Shown one piece after another: positions 55,977-64,000 of a stretch of DNA of 64,000 bases. Under the pieces are notes generated by a model. That model worked only from the letters and a program-made list of their open reading frames with translations, did no database searches and was not told the DNA's origin. Source of the stretch: Saccharum officinarum. Lineage: Eukaryota > Streptophyta > Magnoliopsida > Poales > Poaceae. The translations under genes were made by a program, and so were the position numbers. Where the stretch lies: contig CM036209.1 of assembly GCA_020631735.1 (NCBI GenBank), positions 4,067,451 through 4,131,450 on the forward strand, given 5' to 3'. The first letter of the stretch is position 1; the number at the start of each line of letters is the position of its first letter.

Positions 55977-56289
55977 TGTTGGAGTTGTTCCAAATTCACT
56001 GCAAGATATAGGCCGGGCTTCTGACGGAGCGAAGCGGAGGCCCGTAAAAGCCGTAGGCTGGGCCGGAGCGTACGGTACATATATACCCTTGCTAGGGTTT
56101 CTTGGAGACTTGATTCTCTTGTAAGCCGCCGTAGGCGTGTAACCCAAAACTCTTGAGATAGTGAGATTGTTGCTGGCTGGTGCCCGTGGTTTTTTCCCTT
56201 CGCATTGGAGGGGTTTTCCACGTTAAATCGTGTGTCTCCGCTGTGATTGATTTTGTTTTACTTCATATTCCATACGTCGTTCATAACAA
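55977..56289 (+). repeat. Copia 5' LTR (313 bp)
   Basis: It begins TGTTGGAGTTGTTCC and ends GTTTCATAACA. A TATA-like CATATATACC lies at about 56078-56087. It lacks the 73-bp GC-rich segment of the 3' LTR. Confidence 0.92.
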
Positions 56290-56321
56290 GTGGTACCGGA
56301 GCTTCGGTTGCTGTAGGGTTC

Positions 56322-59300
56322 ATGACGACGTCGATGAAGTTCGATCTTCCGCTGCTGAACTACGACACGCGGTTCTCGCTATGGCAAGTCAAGATGAGGG
56401 GAATTCTGGCGCAGACTCATGACTACGATGAGGCGCTGGATAAATTCGGCAAGAGTAAAGCCAATTGGACTCCTGAGGAGATCCGCAAGGATCAGAAGGC
56501 TCTCGCCCTAATTCAGTTACATCTTCATAATGATATTTTGCAGGAGTGTTTGAAAGAGAAAACTGCTGCAGAACTATGGCTGAAACTGGAATCGATCTGT
56601 ATGTGTAAGGATCTAACCAGTAAGATGCAGATGAAGATGAAGTTGTTCACTCTGAAGATGAAGGAGGAGGATTCGGTGATGACCCACATCGCTGAATTCA
56701 AGAAGATCGTGGCCGACCTAGTGTCGATGGAGGTGAAGTATGATGATGAGGACTTAGGTCTTCTACTGTTATGTTCTTTGCCAAATTCGTATGCAAATTT
56801 TCGTGACACCATACTTTTGAGCCGTGATGAACTAACCCTAAAGGAAGTTTATGAGGCTCTCCAGTCTAAGGAGAAGATGAAAGTTATGGTGCAGCATGAC
56901 GGAACGTCGTCCTCAAAGGGCGAAGCTTTGCATGTGAGAGGCAGAACTGATAACAGATCCTCATATGATAGCAATGATGGTAGAAAGAACTACGAGAGGA
57001 GAGGCCGTTCAAAGTCTAAGCCGCATGGTAATAAAAAGTTCTGTGTTTATTGCAAGCTGACAAATCATAATGTTGAGGATTGCAGAAAAGTACAGAATAA
57101 GGAGAAGAGAAAAAACAAGTCGGCTGGTAAGGTCTCTGTTGCTGCTACTGCGTCTGATGATGATTCTGGAGATTGTCTGATAGTGCTTGCTGGTTGTGTT
57201 GCTGGTCATGATGAATGGATTCTAGATTCCGCATGTTCATTTCATATTTGCACTAACAGAAATTGGTTTAGTTCATATAAGTCTGTGCAGAAAGGGGATG
57301 TTGTGCGGATGGGAGATGATAACCCATGTGACGTCGTGGGGATTGGATCAGTTCAGATCAAGACTGATGATGGCATGACACGCACGCTGAAAAACATCAG
57401 GTATATACCAGGGATGTCCAGGAATTTTATCTCATTGAGCACGCTTGATGCAGAAGGTTACAAATATTCCGGTTCAGATGGTATTCTGAAGGTATCAAAA
57501 GGTTCTCTTGTCTGTTTGAAAGGTGATCTTAATTCTGCAAAGTTATATGTCCTTAGAGGGTGTACTTTACATGGTTCTGATTCCACTGCTGCTGCTGTTA
57601 CTAATGATAAACCTAGTAAAACTAACCTTTGGCACATGCGTTTGGGACATATGAGTCACCATGGTATGGCAGATTTGATCAAGAGAAACCTACTGAAAGG
57701 CTGCACTTCTAGTAAGATCAAGTTTTGTGAGCATTGCATTTTCGGCAAGCATAAGAGGGTACAGTTCAACACTTCTATTCACACCACCAAAGGTACTCTT
57801 GATTATGTTCATGCTGATTTATGGGGTCCTTCTAAGAAGCCCTCACTAGGTGGTGCTCGTTACATGCTTACAATTATTGATGATTACTCTAGAAGGGTTT
57901 GGCCTTATTTTCTAAAACAGAAAGATGATACTTTTGCTGCTTTTAAGAACTGGAAAGTAATGATAGAAAGACAAACTGAAAGGAAGGTAAAATTGCTTCG
58001 TACTGATAATGGTGGAGAATTTTGTTCGTATGCCTTTAATGATTATTGCAGACAGGAAGGCATTGTTAGGCATCACACCATACCCCATACTCCACAACAG
58101 AATGGTGTGGCAGAACGGATGAACAGAACCATTATCTCCAAGGCCCGTTGCATGTTGTCTCATGCAAGGATGAGCAAGCGTTTTTGGGCTGAAGCTGCTA
58201 ATACTGCCTGTTACTTAATAAACAGGTCACCTTCTATTCCACTAAATAAGAAAACTCCTATTGAGGTATGGTCTGGTACACCTGCTGATTATTCACAGTT
58301 AAAAGTTTTTGGATGCACTGCTTATGCTCATGTTGACAATGGAAAATTAGAGCCTAGAGCTGTTAAGTGTCTTTTCCTTGGTTATGGTTCGAGAATCAAA
58401 GGCTATAAATTGTGGAATCCTGAAACAGGGAAGACTTTTATGAGCAGGAGTGTTGTATTCAATGAATCTGTGATGTTTACTGACAGTTTGCCCTCAGATC
58501 ATGTTCCAGAAAAAGAGCTGCAGAGTATGCGCTTACAGGTGGAGCATGTTGATGATGATATAGGTGTGCAGGTGGAGCCTGCTGATGAGCAGGATGACCA
58601 TAATAATGATGTTGCTGATGATGATGCTCATGATGATGTTCAGCAAACTCCTCCTAGTTTGCAGCTACAGGAGAAATTACCTATTGCTCAACGCAAGTCA
58701 ACAAGGACAGTTGTACCTCCTAAACATCTTATCGAAGAATGTAATTTGTCTTACTATGCTTTGAGTTGTGCTGAACAGGTGGAGAATGTTCATGAGCCAG
58801 CAACCTATAAAGATGTTGTTCGTTGTGCTGATAGTGAGAATTGGATTTATGCTATGCATGAGGAGATGCAGTCTCTTGAGAAGAACAGTACATGGGAGGT
58901 TGTTCCTTTGCCTAAGAAAAAGAAGACCATAAACTGCAAGTGGATCTTCAAGAGAAAGGAGGGTTTATCTCCAAGCGAGCCTCCAAAGTATAAGGCAAGG
59001 TTAGTTGCAAAAGGCTATAGTCAAATTCCGGGTGTTGACTATAATGATGTGTTCTCTCCAGTGGTAAAACACAGTTCAATTCGTACTTTCTTGAGTATTG
59101 TTGCTTCACATGATCTTGAGCTTGAGCAGTTAGATGTGAAGACTGCGTTTTTGCATGGAGAGCTAGAGGAGGACATATACATGGACCAACTGGAAGGGTT
59201 CATAGTGCCTAGCAAGGAAAAATATGTGTGCAAGTTGAAGCGCTCCTTGTATGGTTTGAAACAGTCCCCTCGTCAGTGGAACAAGAGGTTTGATTCATTT

Positions 59301-60350
59301 ATGTTGTCACACAGTTTTGAAAGATCTAGATATGATAGCTGTGTTTACATCAAGCATGTTAATGGATCACTTATATATTTGCTGTTATATGTTGATGATA
59401 TGCTGATTGCTGCCAAGAGCAAGATTGAAATCACTAAGTTAAAGAAGTTGTTAAGTAGTGAGTTTGATATGAAAGATCTTGGTAGTGCTAAGAAAATTCT
59501 TGGTATGGAAATTAGTAGAGACAGAAAATCTGGTTTGCTATTTCTTAGTCAACAAAATTATATCAAGAAAGTTCTTCAGCGTTTCAACATGCAAAATGCT
59601 AAGGCTGTTAGTACCCCTATTGCACCTCACTTTAAGTTGTCAGCTGCTCAGTGTCCTAGTACAGATGCAGAGATTGAGTACATGTCAAGGGTTCCTTATT
59701 CTAGTGCTGTTGGGTCTTTGATGTATGCCATGGTTTGCTCTCATCCAGATTTGTCATATGCTATGAGTCTTGTTAGTAGATATATGTCTAATCCTGGCAA
59801 AGAACATTGGAGGGCAGTTCAGTGGATTTTCAGGTACCTCAGAGGCACAGCAGATTCCTATTTGAAGTTTGGAAGAACTGATAAGGGTCTCATTGGTTAT
59901 GTGGATTCTGATTATGCTGCTGATCTGGACAGGAGAAGATCAATTACTGGTTATGTGTTTACTGTTGGCAGTTGTGCTGTGAGTTGGAGGGCTACGTTAC
60001 AGTCTGTTGTTGCTTTGTCTACTACTGAAGCAGAATATATGGCTATTTGTGAAGCGTGCAAAGAATTGATATGGTTGAAAGGTTTGTACGCTGAACTCAG
60101 TGGATTTGAATCTTGCATAAGTTTGCACTGTGACAGTCAAAGTGCAATTTACCTCACTAAAGATCAGATGTTCCATGAGAGAACTAAGCACATAGATATC
60201 AAGTATCATTTTGTGCGAGATGTGATTGAAGAAGGTAAGCTGAAGGTATGCAAGATTAGTACTCATGATAATCCTGCTGATATGATGACAAAGCCTGTTC
60301 ATGTTGCTAAGTTTGAGTTATGCTCAAGCTTAGTTGGTTTAATTGAATAG
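56322..60350 (+). CDS. Copia gag-pol polyprotein (1342 aa), uninterrupted
   Basis: The ATG at 56322 ([20 protein letters not shown]) is preferred over an upstream in-frame ATG at 56247 lying in the LTR. Domains in order are: gag (UBN2-type, residues ~10-220); zinc knuckle [14 protein letters not shown]; protease [10 protein letters not shown], with D-S-A-C in place of the common D-S-G-A; the GAG-pre-integrase and HHCC region ([14 protein letters not shown] ... CEHC); integrase core with [16 protein letters not shown] and NGVAERMNR catalytic blocks; RT with [14 protein letters not shown] and YVDDMLIA; and RNase H with [24 protein letters not shown] and CDSQSAI. The order integrase-RT-RNase H defines Ty1/copia. 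No stop or frameshift is seen. Products would form virus-like particles and replicate the element. Confidence 0.96.
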   Translation: MTTSMKFDLPLLNYDTRFSLWQVKMRGILAQTHDYDEALDKFGKSKANWTPEEIRKDQKALALIQLHLHNDILQECLKEKTAAELWLKLESICMCKDLTSKMQMKMKLFTLKMKEEDSVMTHIAEFKKIVADLVSMEVKYDDEDLGLLLLCSLPNSYANFRDTILLSRDELTLKEVYEALQSKEKMKVMVQHDGTSSSKGEALHVRGRTDNRSSYDSNDGRKNYERRGRSKSKPHGNKKFCVYCKLTNHNVEDCRKVQNKEKRKNKSAGKVSVAATASDDDSGDCLIVLAGCVAGHDEWILDSACSFHICTNRNWFSSYKSVQKGDVVRMGDDNPCDVVGIGSVQIKTDDGMTRTLKNIRYIPGMSRNFISLSTLDAEGYKYSGSDGILKVSKGSLVCLKGDLNSAKLYVLRGCTLHGSDSTAAAVTNDKPSKTNLWHMRLGHMSHHGMADLIKRNLLKGCTSSKIKFCEHCIFGKHKRVQFNTSIHTTKGTLDYVHADLWGPSKKPSLGGARYMLTIIDDYSRRVWPYFLKQKDDTFAAFKNWKVMIERQTERKVKLLRTDNGGEFCSYAFNDYCRQEGIVRHHTIPHTPQQNGVAERMNRTIISKARCMLSHARMSKRFWAEAANTACYLINRSPSIPLNKKTPIEVWSGTPADYSQLKVFGCTAYAHVDNGKLEPRAVKCLFLGYGSRIKGYKLWNPETGKTFMSRSVVFNESVMFTDSLPSDHVPEKELQSMRLQVEHVDDDIGVQVEPADEQDDHNNDVADDDAHDDVQQTPPSLQLQEKLPIAQRKSTRTVVPPKHLIEECNLSYYALSCAEQVENVHEPATYKDVVRCADSENWIYAMHEEMQSLEKNSTWEVVPLPKKKKTINCKWIFKRKEGLSPSEPPKYKARLVAKGYSQIPGVDYNDVFSPVVKHSSIRTFLSIVASHDLELEQLDVKTAFLHGELEEDIYMDQLEGFIVPSKEKYVCKLKRSLYGLKQSPRQWNKRFDSFMLSHSFERSRYDSCVYIKHVNGSLIYLLLYVDDMLIAAKSKIEITKLKKLLSSEFDMKDLGSAKKILGMEISRDRKSGLLFLSQQNYIKKVLQRFNMQNAKAVSTPIAPHFKLSAAQCPSTDAEIEYMSRVPYSSAVGSLMYAMVCSHPDLSYAMSLVSRYMSNPGKEHWRAVQWIFRYLRGTADSYLKFGRTDKGLIGYVDSDYAADLDRRRSITGYVFTVGSCAVSWRATLQSVVALSTTEAEYMAICEACKELIWLKGLYAELSGFESCISLHCDSQSAIYLTKDQMFHERTKHIDIKYHFVRDVIEEGKLKVCKISTHDNPADMMTKPVHVAKFELCSSLVGLIE

Positions 60351-60449
60351 TCCAAGAGACTATTGTTGGCACCAGTGGTTTTCTATCTTTGTTGTTCAGG
60401 ATGATGGGTTAATTTATGATACAAGATGAATTTGTCTCAAGGTGGAGTT

Positions 60450-60834
60450 TGTTGGAGTTGTTCCAAATTCACTGCAAGATATAGGCCGGGCTTCTGACGG
60501 AGCGAAGCGGAGGCCCGTAAAAGCCGTAGGTTGGGCCGGAGCGTACGGTACATGAAGCCGGCCCATCAGGCCGCGCCCGTGCATACACGGGGGTGCGGGG
60601 GCGGAGCCCCCCGCGGTACGGTACATATATACCCTTGCTAGGGTTTCTTGGAGACTTGATTCTCTTGTAAGCCGCCGTAGGCGTGTAACCCAAAACTCTT
60701 GAGATAGTGAGATTGTTGCTGGCTGGTGCCCGTGGTTTTTCCCCTTCGCATTGGAGGGGTTTTCCACGTTAAATCGTGTGTCTCCGCTGTGATTGATTTT
60801 GTTTTACTTCATATTCCATACGTCGTTCATAACA
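60450..60834 (+). repeat. Copia 3' LTR (385 bp)
   Basis: It is the full-length form of the LTR. It contains a 73-bp segment (60553-60625) whose right end GGTACGGTACA repeats the sequence just left of the segment. The 5' LTR lacks exactly one repeat plus the intervening DNA. Confidence 0.92.
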
Positions 60835-61126
60835 CCCTATGCCACCGGAGATAGGCGCCGCTGGCGCGGACACCCGCACAGCCTCGCGATGGGGCCGGAT
60901 CCGGTGTGCCCCCACCCGCTCCGCCACCGAGGCCGGATACCGCAGCGGCCGCGGCCACCCAGCGCGCCCTTTCTGTAATTTACTCTCTTCTCTCTCACCT
61001 TCATGTAATCTCCTCCCCCTAGAATGCCGGGGTTGTTCTTTGTAACTTGAGCCTGTTCTCATGGCTCCTTTTCGTTCAATATAAGTAAGTGGAGCGCTGC
61101 TCCCCTGAATTGGTCGAAAAAAAGTT
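60835..61126 (+). other. GC-rich segment, 3' half, with LINE-like poly(A) end
   Basis: This continues 55433-55976 across the copia insertion. It ends with TTCAATATAAGTAAGTGG and GAATTGGTCGAAAAAAAG. The A-run after a GC-rich body suggests a retroposed unit, but I found no TSD. Confidence 0.4.
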
Positions 61127-62382
61127 TTCATAGCGTGATTGATGGAGGATAAGAAAAAAGGACACATTATTAACAGCTTCATGGGTGAAGCTGTTTTTTT
61201 CTCTCCTCTCAGAAAAGGATGAGTTAAGATGAAGCTGAAAAAAGTAGCTTATCCTAGCTTCATCTGACACAAGTGGGACCCACTAGGCTAAAAGACTGTG
61301 TGTGCCTGTCTGGCTCTAGGGGAAGGAGCACGCTCGAGAGAGACGACCACCAGGGCATGGCCCACCACCGTCGGGGTGCGGCCGCCGGGGCATGGCCCAC
61401 CAGGGCGTGTGGCCGCCAGTGAAGGGCGCCGCCGGAGAAGCGGCGGATGCGGGAGCGGCCGCCGGGGGTGGGGCTGCCGGGCCTCGCGGGTGCGACCACT
61501 GGGGGTGGGGCTGCTGGGGCTCGCGGGCACAGCTGCCGGCCTCGCGGTCACTGGTGGAGCGCAGGCGTGGCCGAGACGTGCCGTGGGTAGGGCGCAGGCG
61601 CTATTGCCGGGCCTCGTGGCTGCCAGTGGGTTGCGGGTGCAGCTGCCGTGCCTGGCGGCTACCGGTGCTCGACATCGGGTCGAGGGAGAAAGAGAGAGTG
61701 CCAGAGACCAGAGCGGGTGGAGGAAGAAAGGACAGGGACCCATCAGGAAGATTGAAAAAAAAAAGAAAAAAAGAAGAGAAATATGGTCATTTGATTCTTT
61801 GGTGTACCATGTGAAGCTGTTTTGTCAAAATTACCATAAAAACTGCTTGTGAAGCTAAAATGCCAAAAAACAACTTTACCAATAAAGCGAGCTGTGCCAA
61901 ACTTGGTCAGCCTTAATATGTTAGAGACGCTCCTTAGGTGCATGTGCTAGCTTTGTCTTTGCAAAAGACACCACCACGTTGTGCAGCACTTGCGTAGTTG
62001 CGGGCAACGATGGTCGATGGACCAGCTTTTCATTTATATACACAAAAGACGATCGTGCTGTTAACTGTGTCGGTCTGCCGCCGGTAACCTCGTGAAAAAA
62101 AGTTAAAGCTCAATTAATGATTGGGGCGCCTTTTCTTAACGTGCTGCAAATTAAAGCTTCATCAGCTGATGAAGCCACGCATCAAGCTAATCTCTCACTT
62201 GGCAATGCTGCATTGTATCGCTAATCTTGTGCCAATATAAGTGGGCAGGATTTGCGGGTGAGCCTGTACATGTGTCGTACGTACTGGATCTATCACCTCT
62301 CGATCTCTCGCATCGCATCCCTTGGCATCCGCCGCGTGTGTTTTCTGAGAGATAGAGGAACGAGAGAGATGGGTCGTCTCAG
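61127..62382. other. Intergenic, probable non-autonomous transposon and DUF4220 promoter
   Basis: AGCTTCA- and GTGAAGCTGTTTT-type motifs at about 61170-61190 and 61812-61853, with GAGCTGTGCCAAACTTGG near 61900, resemble the ends of grass 'TTTGGCACAGCTC' MITE-like elements surrounding a GC-rich core. The core's plus strand has G-runs (GGGGGTGGGGCTGC, about 61466 and 61502). I see no gene. From about 62000 the sequence is the upstream region of the DUF4220 gene. Confidence 0.4.
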
Positions 62383-63016
62383 ATGCGAGTCCTCGTCCTC
62401 GGCAGCCTTGTCGTCCAATTCCTTGTCTTAATCTTTAGCTATTTGCGTAGGCGGGCCATTCCTAGGTGGATCAGATTCATAATGTGGTTGGCATACCTTG
62501 GCGGTGATGCCATCGCGATATACGCCCTCGCCACGCTCTTCAATCGCCATAAGGATCAAGATCGTGGAGGCAAGAACACACTGGAGGTGGTCTGGGCTCC
62601 CATCCTCCTCATTCACCTCGGCGGACATGACGGCATGACCGCCTACAACATCGAAGACAACGAGCTGTGGAGCCGGCACTTGCTCACTGTGGCGTCTCAG
62701 GTCACCGTGGCCATCTACGTCTTCAGCAAATCCTGGCCGCCAGGTGGTGACAAGCGGCTGCTGCAGGCAGCAATCGTTCTGTTCGTCCCTGGGGTCCTCA
62801 AATGCTGCTTCGCCAAACTGTGGGCTCTCAAGAGGGCGAGCATTAAAAGCCTGGTCAGCTCACCTTCTACTGAGAGCACAACAGAACAGAAGAAAGAAGA
62901 CATGAAACGCCTCGAGGAGTACGTGCAGCGACGAGCAAAGGCTTCTGTCCGAGAGCAAAATGATGAAGGTGAGGACGGAGATAATAATCCTATTCCTGTT
63001 CCATCAAAATAAAATA

Positions 63017-63074
<58 letters not shown>

Positions 63075-64000
63075 CTGGCCTTGGTCAATGGACAGGAAAA
63101 CAAAATGAAGGTGAGATGGATACGTTTGAGCGGTACATGAAAGGAGCAATGGCTTTTGTCAGAGAACAAAAAGATGAAGGTGGTGCGCTGCAGGTCTACC
63201 AAGGGCTCCTGTGGAGGACAGCGATCACCTTCCATCACAACAAGGCGATGATATCAGTTCCTCCCAAGACCATCGACAAGGCAAAGGAAAGGAATGGTTG
63301 GATCTAAACATGGTACTGCCCGGTGAGGCATATAAGCTATTTGTAGACCTTTCTTCTCCATATCCTCTTCGGCTTAGTCTCTTCAGATGTTTCTGGACGC
63401 TTAGCGAAGAGCGAGTGGAAAAGGCATATGGCTACGTGCGACGAGGGCTAGCTAGTGCGTTCATCCTTCTTTACACCAAGCTAAAGACTGCAAGCGTCTA
63501 TGTTCCAACGAAGGAACGTGCCTTGATGACGTCACCACTTAACTTCTTGTTTGGCTATTTGGTAATGTTGTCACGTGTATACCTACCGTGGGCAGCCATC
63601 GGTCTCTTCCACAATAGGCACGGAGAAGATTACAGTGGTATTGATGTCAAGATCACATATGCCCTATTCTGTTGCACCGCTGTGCTAGAAGTTTGTTCCC
63701 GTGCTGTTTTTCTCCTCGCGGAACAGTGGCCAGAGATGGTCGCTCAATATAACCTCACAGAATACTTTGTCCGCAGCAAAAATCACAGCAACATGATGTG
63801 GATTGCGAGGAAGTCCGGGCGCAAGGATTTTCTCGACAAACACTGGTGCATGGAGTCGTGCTTCTCATCCAGCACCATCGCGGGCTTGGTCCTTGAGTAT
63901 CTCAAAGCTGGATGGAAGGAGAAAATACATGACCCTGTTAGTTACCGCAAGTTCAATGACAACAGGGGCCAGTGGGCTCTTGAGAGCTATGAACGCGAGC
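62383..64000 (+). CDS. DUF4220-family membrane protein gene, 5' part, runs off window
   Basis: The ATG at 62383 opens RVLVLGSLVVQFLVLIF, then a basic loop (YLRRRAIPRW), WLAYLGGDAIAIYALATL, WAPILLIHLGGHDGMTAYN and SRHLLTVASQVTVAIYVFSK, the DUF4220 (PF13968) pattern with several membrane segments. My model is: exon 1 62383-62968 (donor AAG|GTGAGG); exon 2 63096-63179 (acceptor GGACAG); exon 3 from 63287, all in frame. Exon 3 reads AYKLFVDLSSPYPLRLSLF, FWTLSEERVEKAY, AFILLYTKLKTA and onward to 64000. Relatives end in a C-terminal DUF594, expected beyond the window. The exon 2/exon 3 boundary (weak donor AAG|GTGGTG, acceptor CAAAG) is uncertain; the alternative is a frameshifted pseudogene. Function of the family is unknown. 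Confidence 0.82.
63017..63072 (+). repeat. (AT)n microsatellite in DUF4220 intron 1
   Basis: About 28 uninterrupted TA/AT dinucleotides fill much of the 127-bp first intron. Length polymorphism is expected. Confidence 0.97.

Larger units (their letters stand above)
55977..60834 (+). mobile_element. Intact Ty1/copia LTR retrotransposon with 5-bp TSD
   Basis: The LTRs at 55977-56289 and 60450-60834 (TGTTGGAG ... CATAACA) flank a single uninterrupted polyprotein. The target duplication is CCCTA (55972-55976 and 60835-60839). The PBS TGGTACCGGAGC (56292-56303) resembles the tRNA-iMet site TGGTATCAGAGC. A polypurine AAGGTGGAG precedes the 3' LTR. By eye the LTRs differ by two substitutions, a one-base indel and a 73-bp indel, so insertion was recent. 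All signals needed for mobility appear present, but activity is not shown by sequence. Confidence 0.95.

Noticed and set aside
61288..61852. Long ORFs in both directions in the GC-rich block
   Set aside because: Composition-driven; the block is flanked by transposon-like motifs and has no recognisable domain.

Overview
The window looks like nuclear DNA of a grass (Poaceae). The evidence is a multi-PGG-domain membrane protein gene, a DUF4220-type gene, a CNL-type NLR remnant, an F-box/LRR remnant, a nuclear tRNA-Ser gene, GC-rich coding against AT-rich spacers, and nested LTR retrotransposons with Stowaway, hAT-like, MULE-like, CACTA and Helitron pieces. A panicoid grass is plausible, but I cannot fix the species. 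About two thirds of the window is LTR-retrotransposon DNA.

Layout. 1-5.9 kb: minus-strand Ty3/gypsy DNA. A Tekay/Del-like piece (protease fragment, tRNA-iMet PBS, 2.5-kb LTR) abuts the gag and 5' LTR of a Tat-like element. 5.9-8.2 kb: tandem 0.3-kb repeats and a MULE-like TIR element carrying a frameshifted fragment of an At4g14100-like gene. 8.5-12.5 kb: the best host gene, two ORFs with two and three PGG domains that join in frame across a 1.44-kb intron holding a 317-bp hAT-type MITE with a perfect 8-bp TSD.

13.1-42.3 kb is one nested retrotransposon complex. The outer Tat-like element E2 (plus strand, 5-bp TSD GGTGT) is interrupted by a second Tat-like element E3 (minus strand). E3 is itself interrupted by a 4.8-kb solo LTR with a perfect 5-bp TSD (GGAAC). 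E2 and E3 each carry a spliced open reading frame antisense to gag-pol, of the kind catalogued as 'putative gypsy type transposon'. E3 has lost its 5' LTR, and E2 has lost everything from the end of gag to mid-RT at the same joint, so a deletion across the insertion border is the simplest reading.

42.3-55.4 kb is a gene-poor graveyard: a frameshifted NLR (NB-ARC C-terminal half plus LRR), an inverted pair of MITEs, a 5'-truncated LINE, a tRNA-Ser(UGA) gene, a Stowaway, a Helitron, a CACTA end, a tandem 62-bp palindrome-rich repeat, and a duplicated segment. One copy of that segment carries a 125-bp poly(A) insertion with a 14-bp TSD; the other keeps the empty site. An F-box/LRR pseudogene closes this stretch.

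55.98-60.83 kb is a complete Ty1/copia element with an uninterrupted 1342-codon polyprotein, near-identical LTRs and TSD CCCTA, the one apparently competent mobile element here. Its LTRs differ by a 73-bp indel flanked by a short direct repeat. 62.4-64.0 kb holds the 5' part of a DUF4220-family membrane protein gene running off the window, with a long (AT)n tract in its first intron and a small exon that looks like a duplicate of the end of exon 1.

I found no genuinely new biological system. The strongest leads are the paired antisense ORFs with their own promoters, the PGG domain-array gene and the datable nested insertions.
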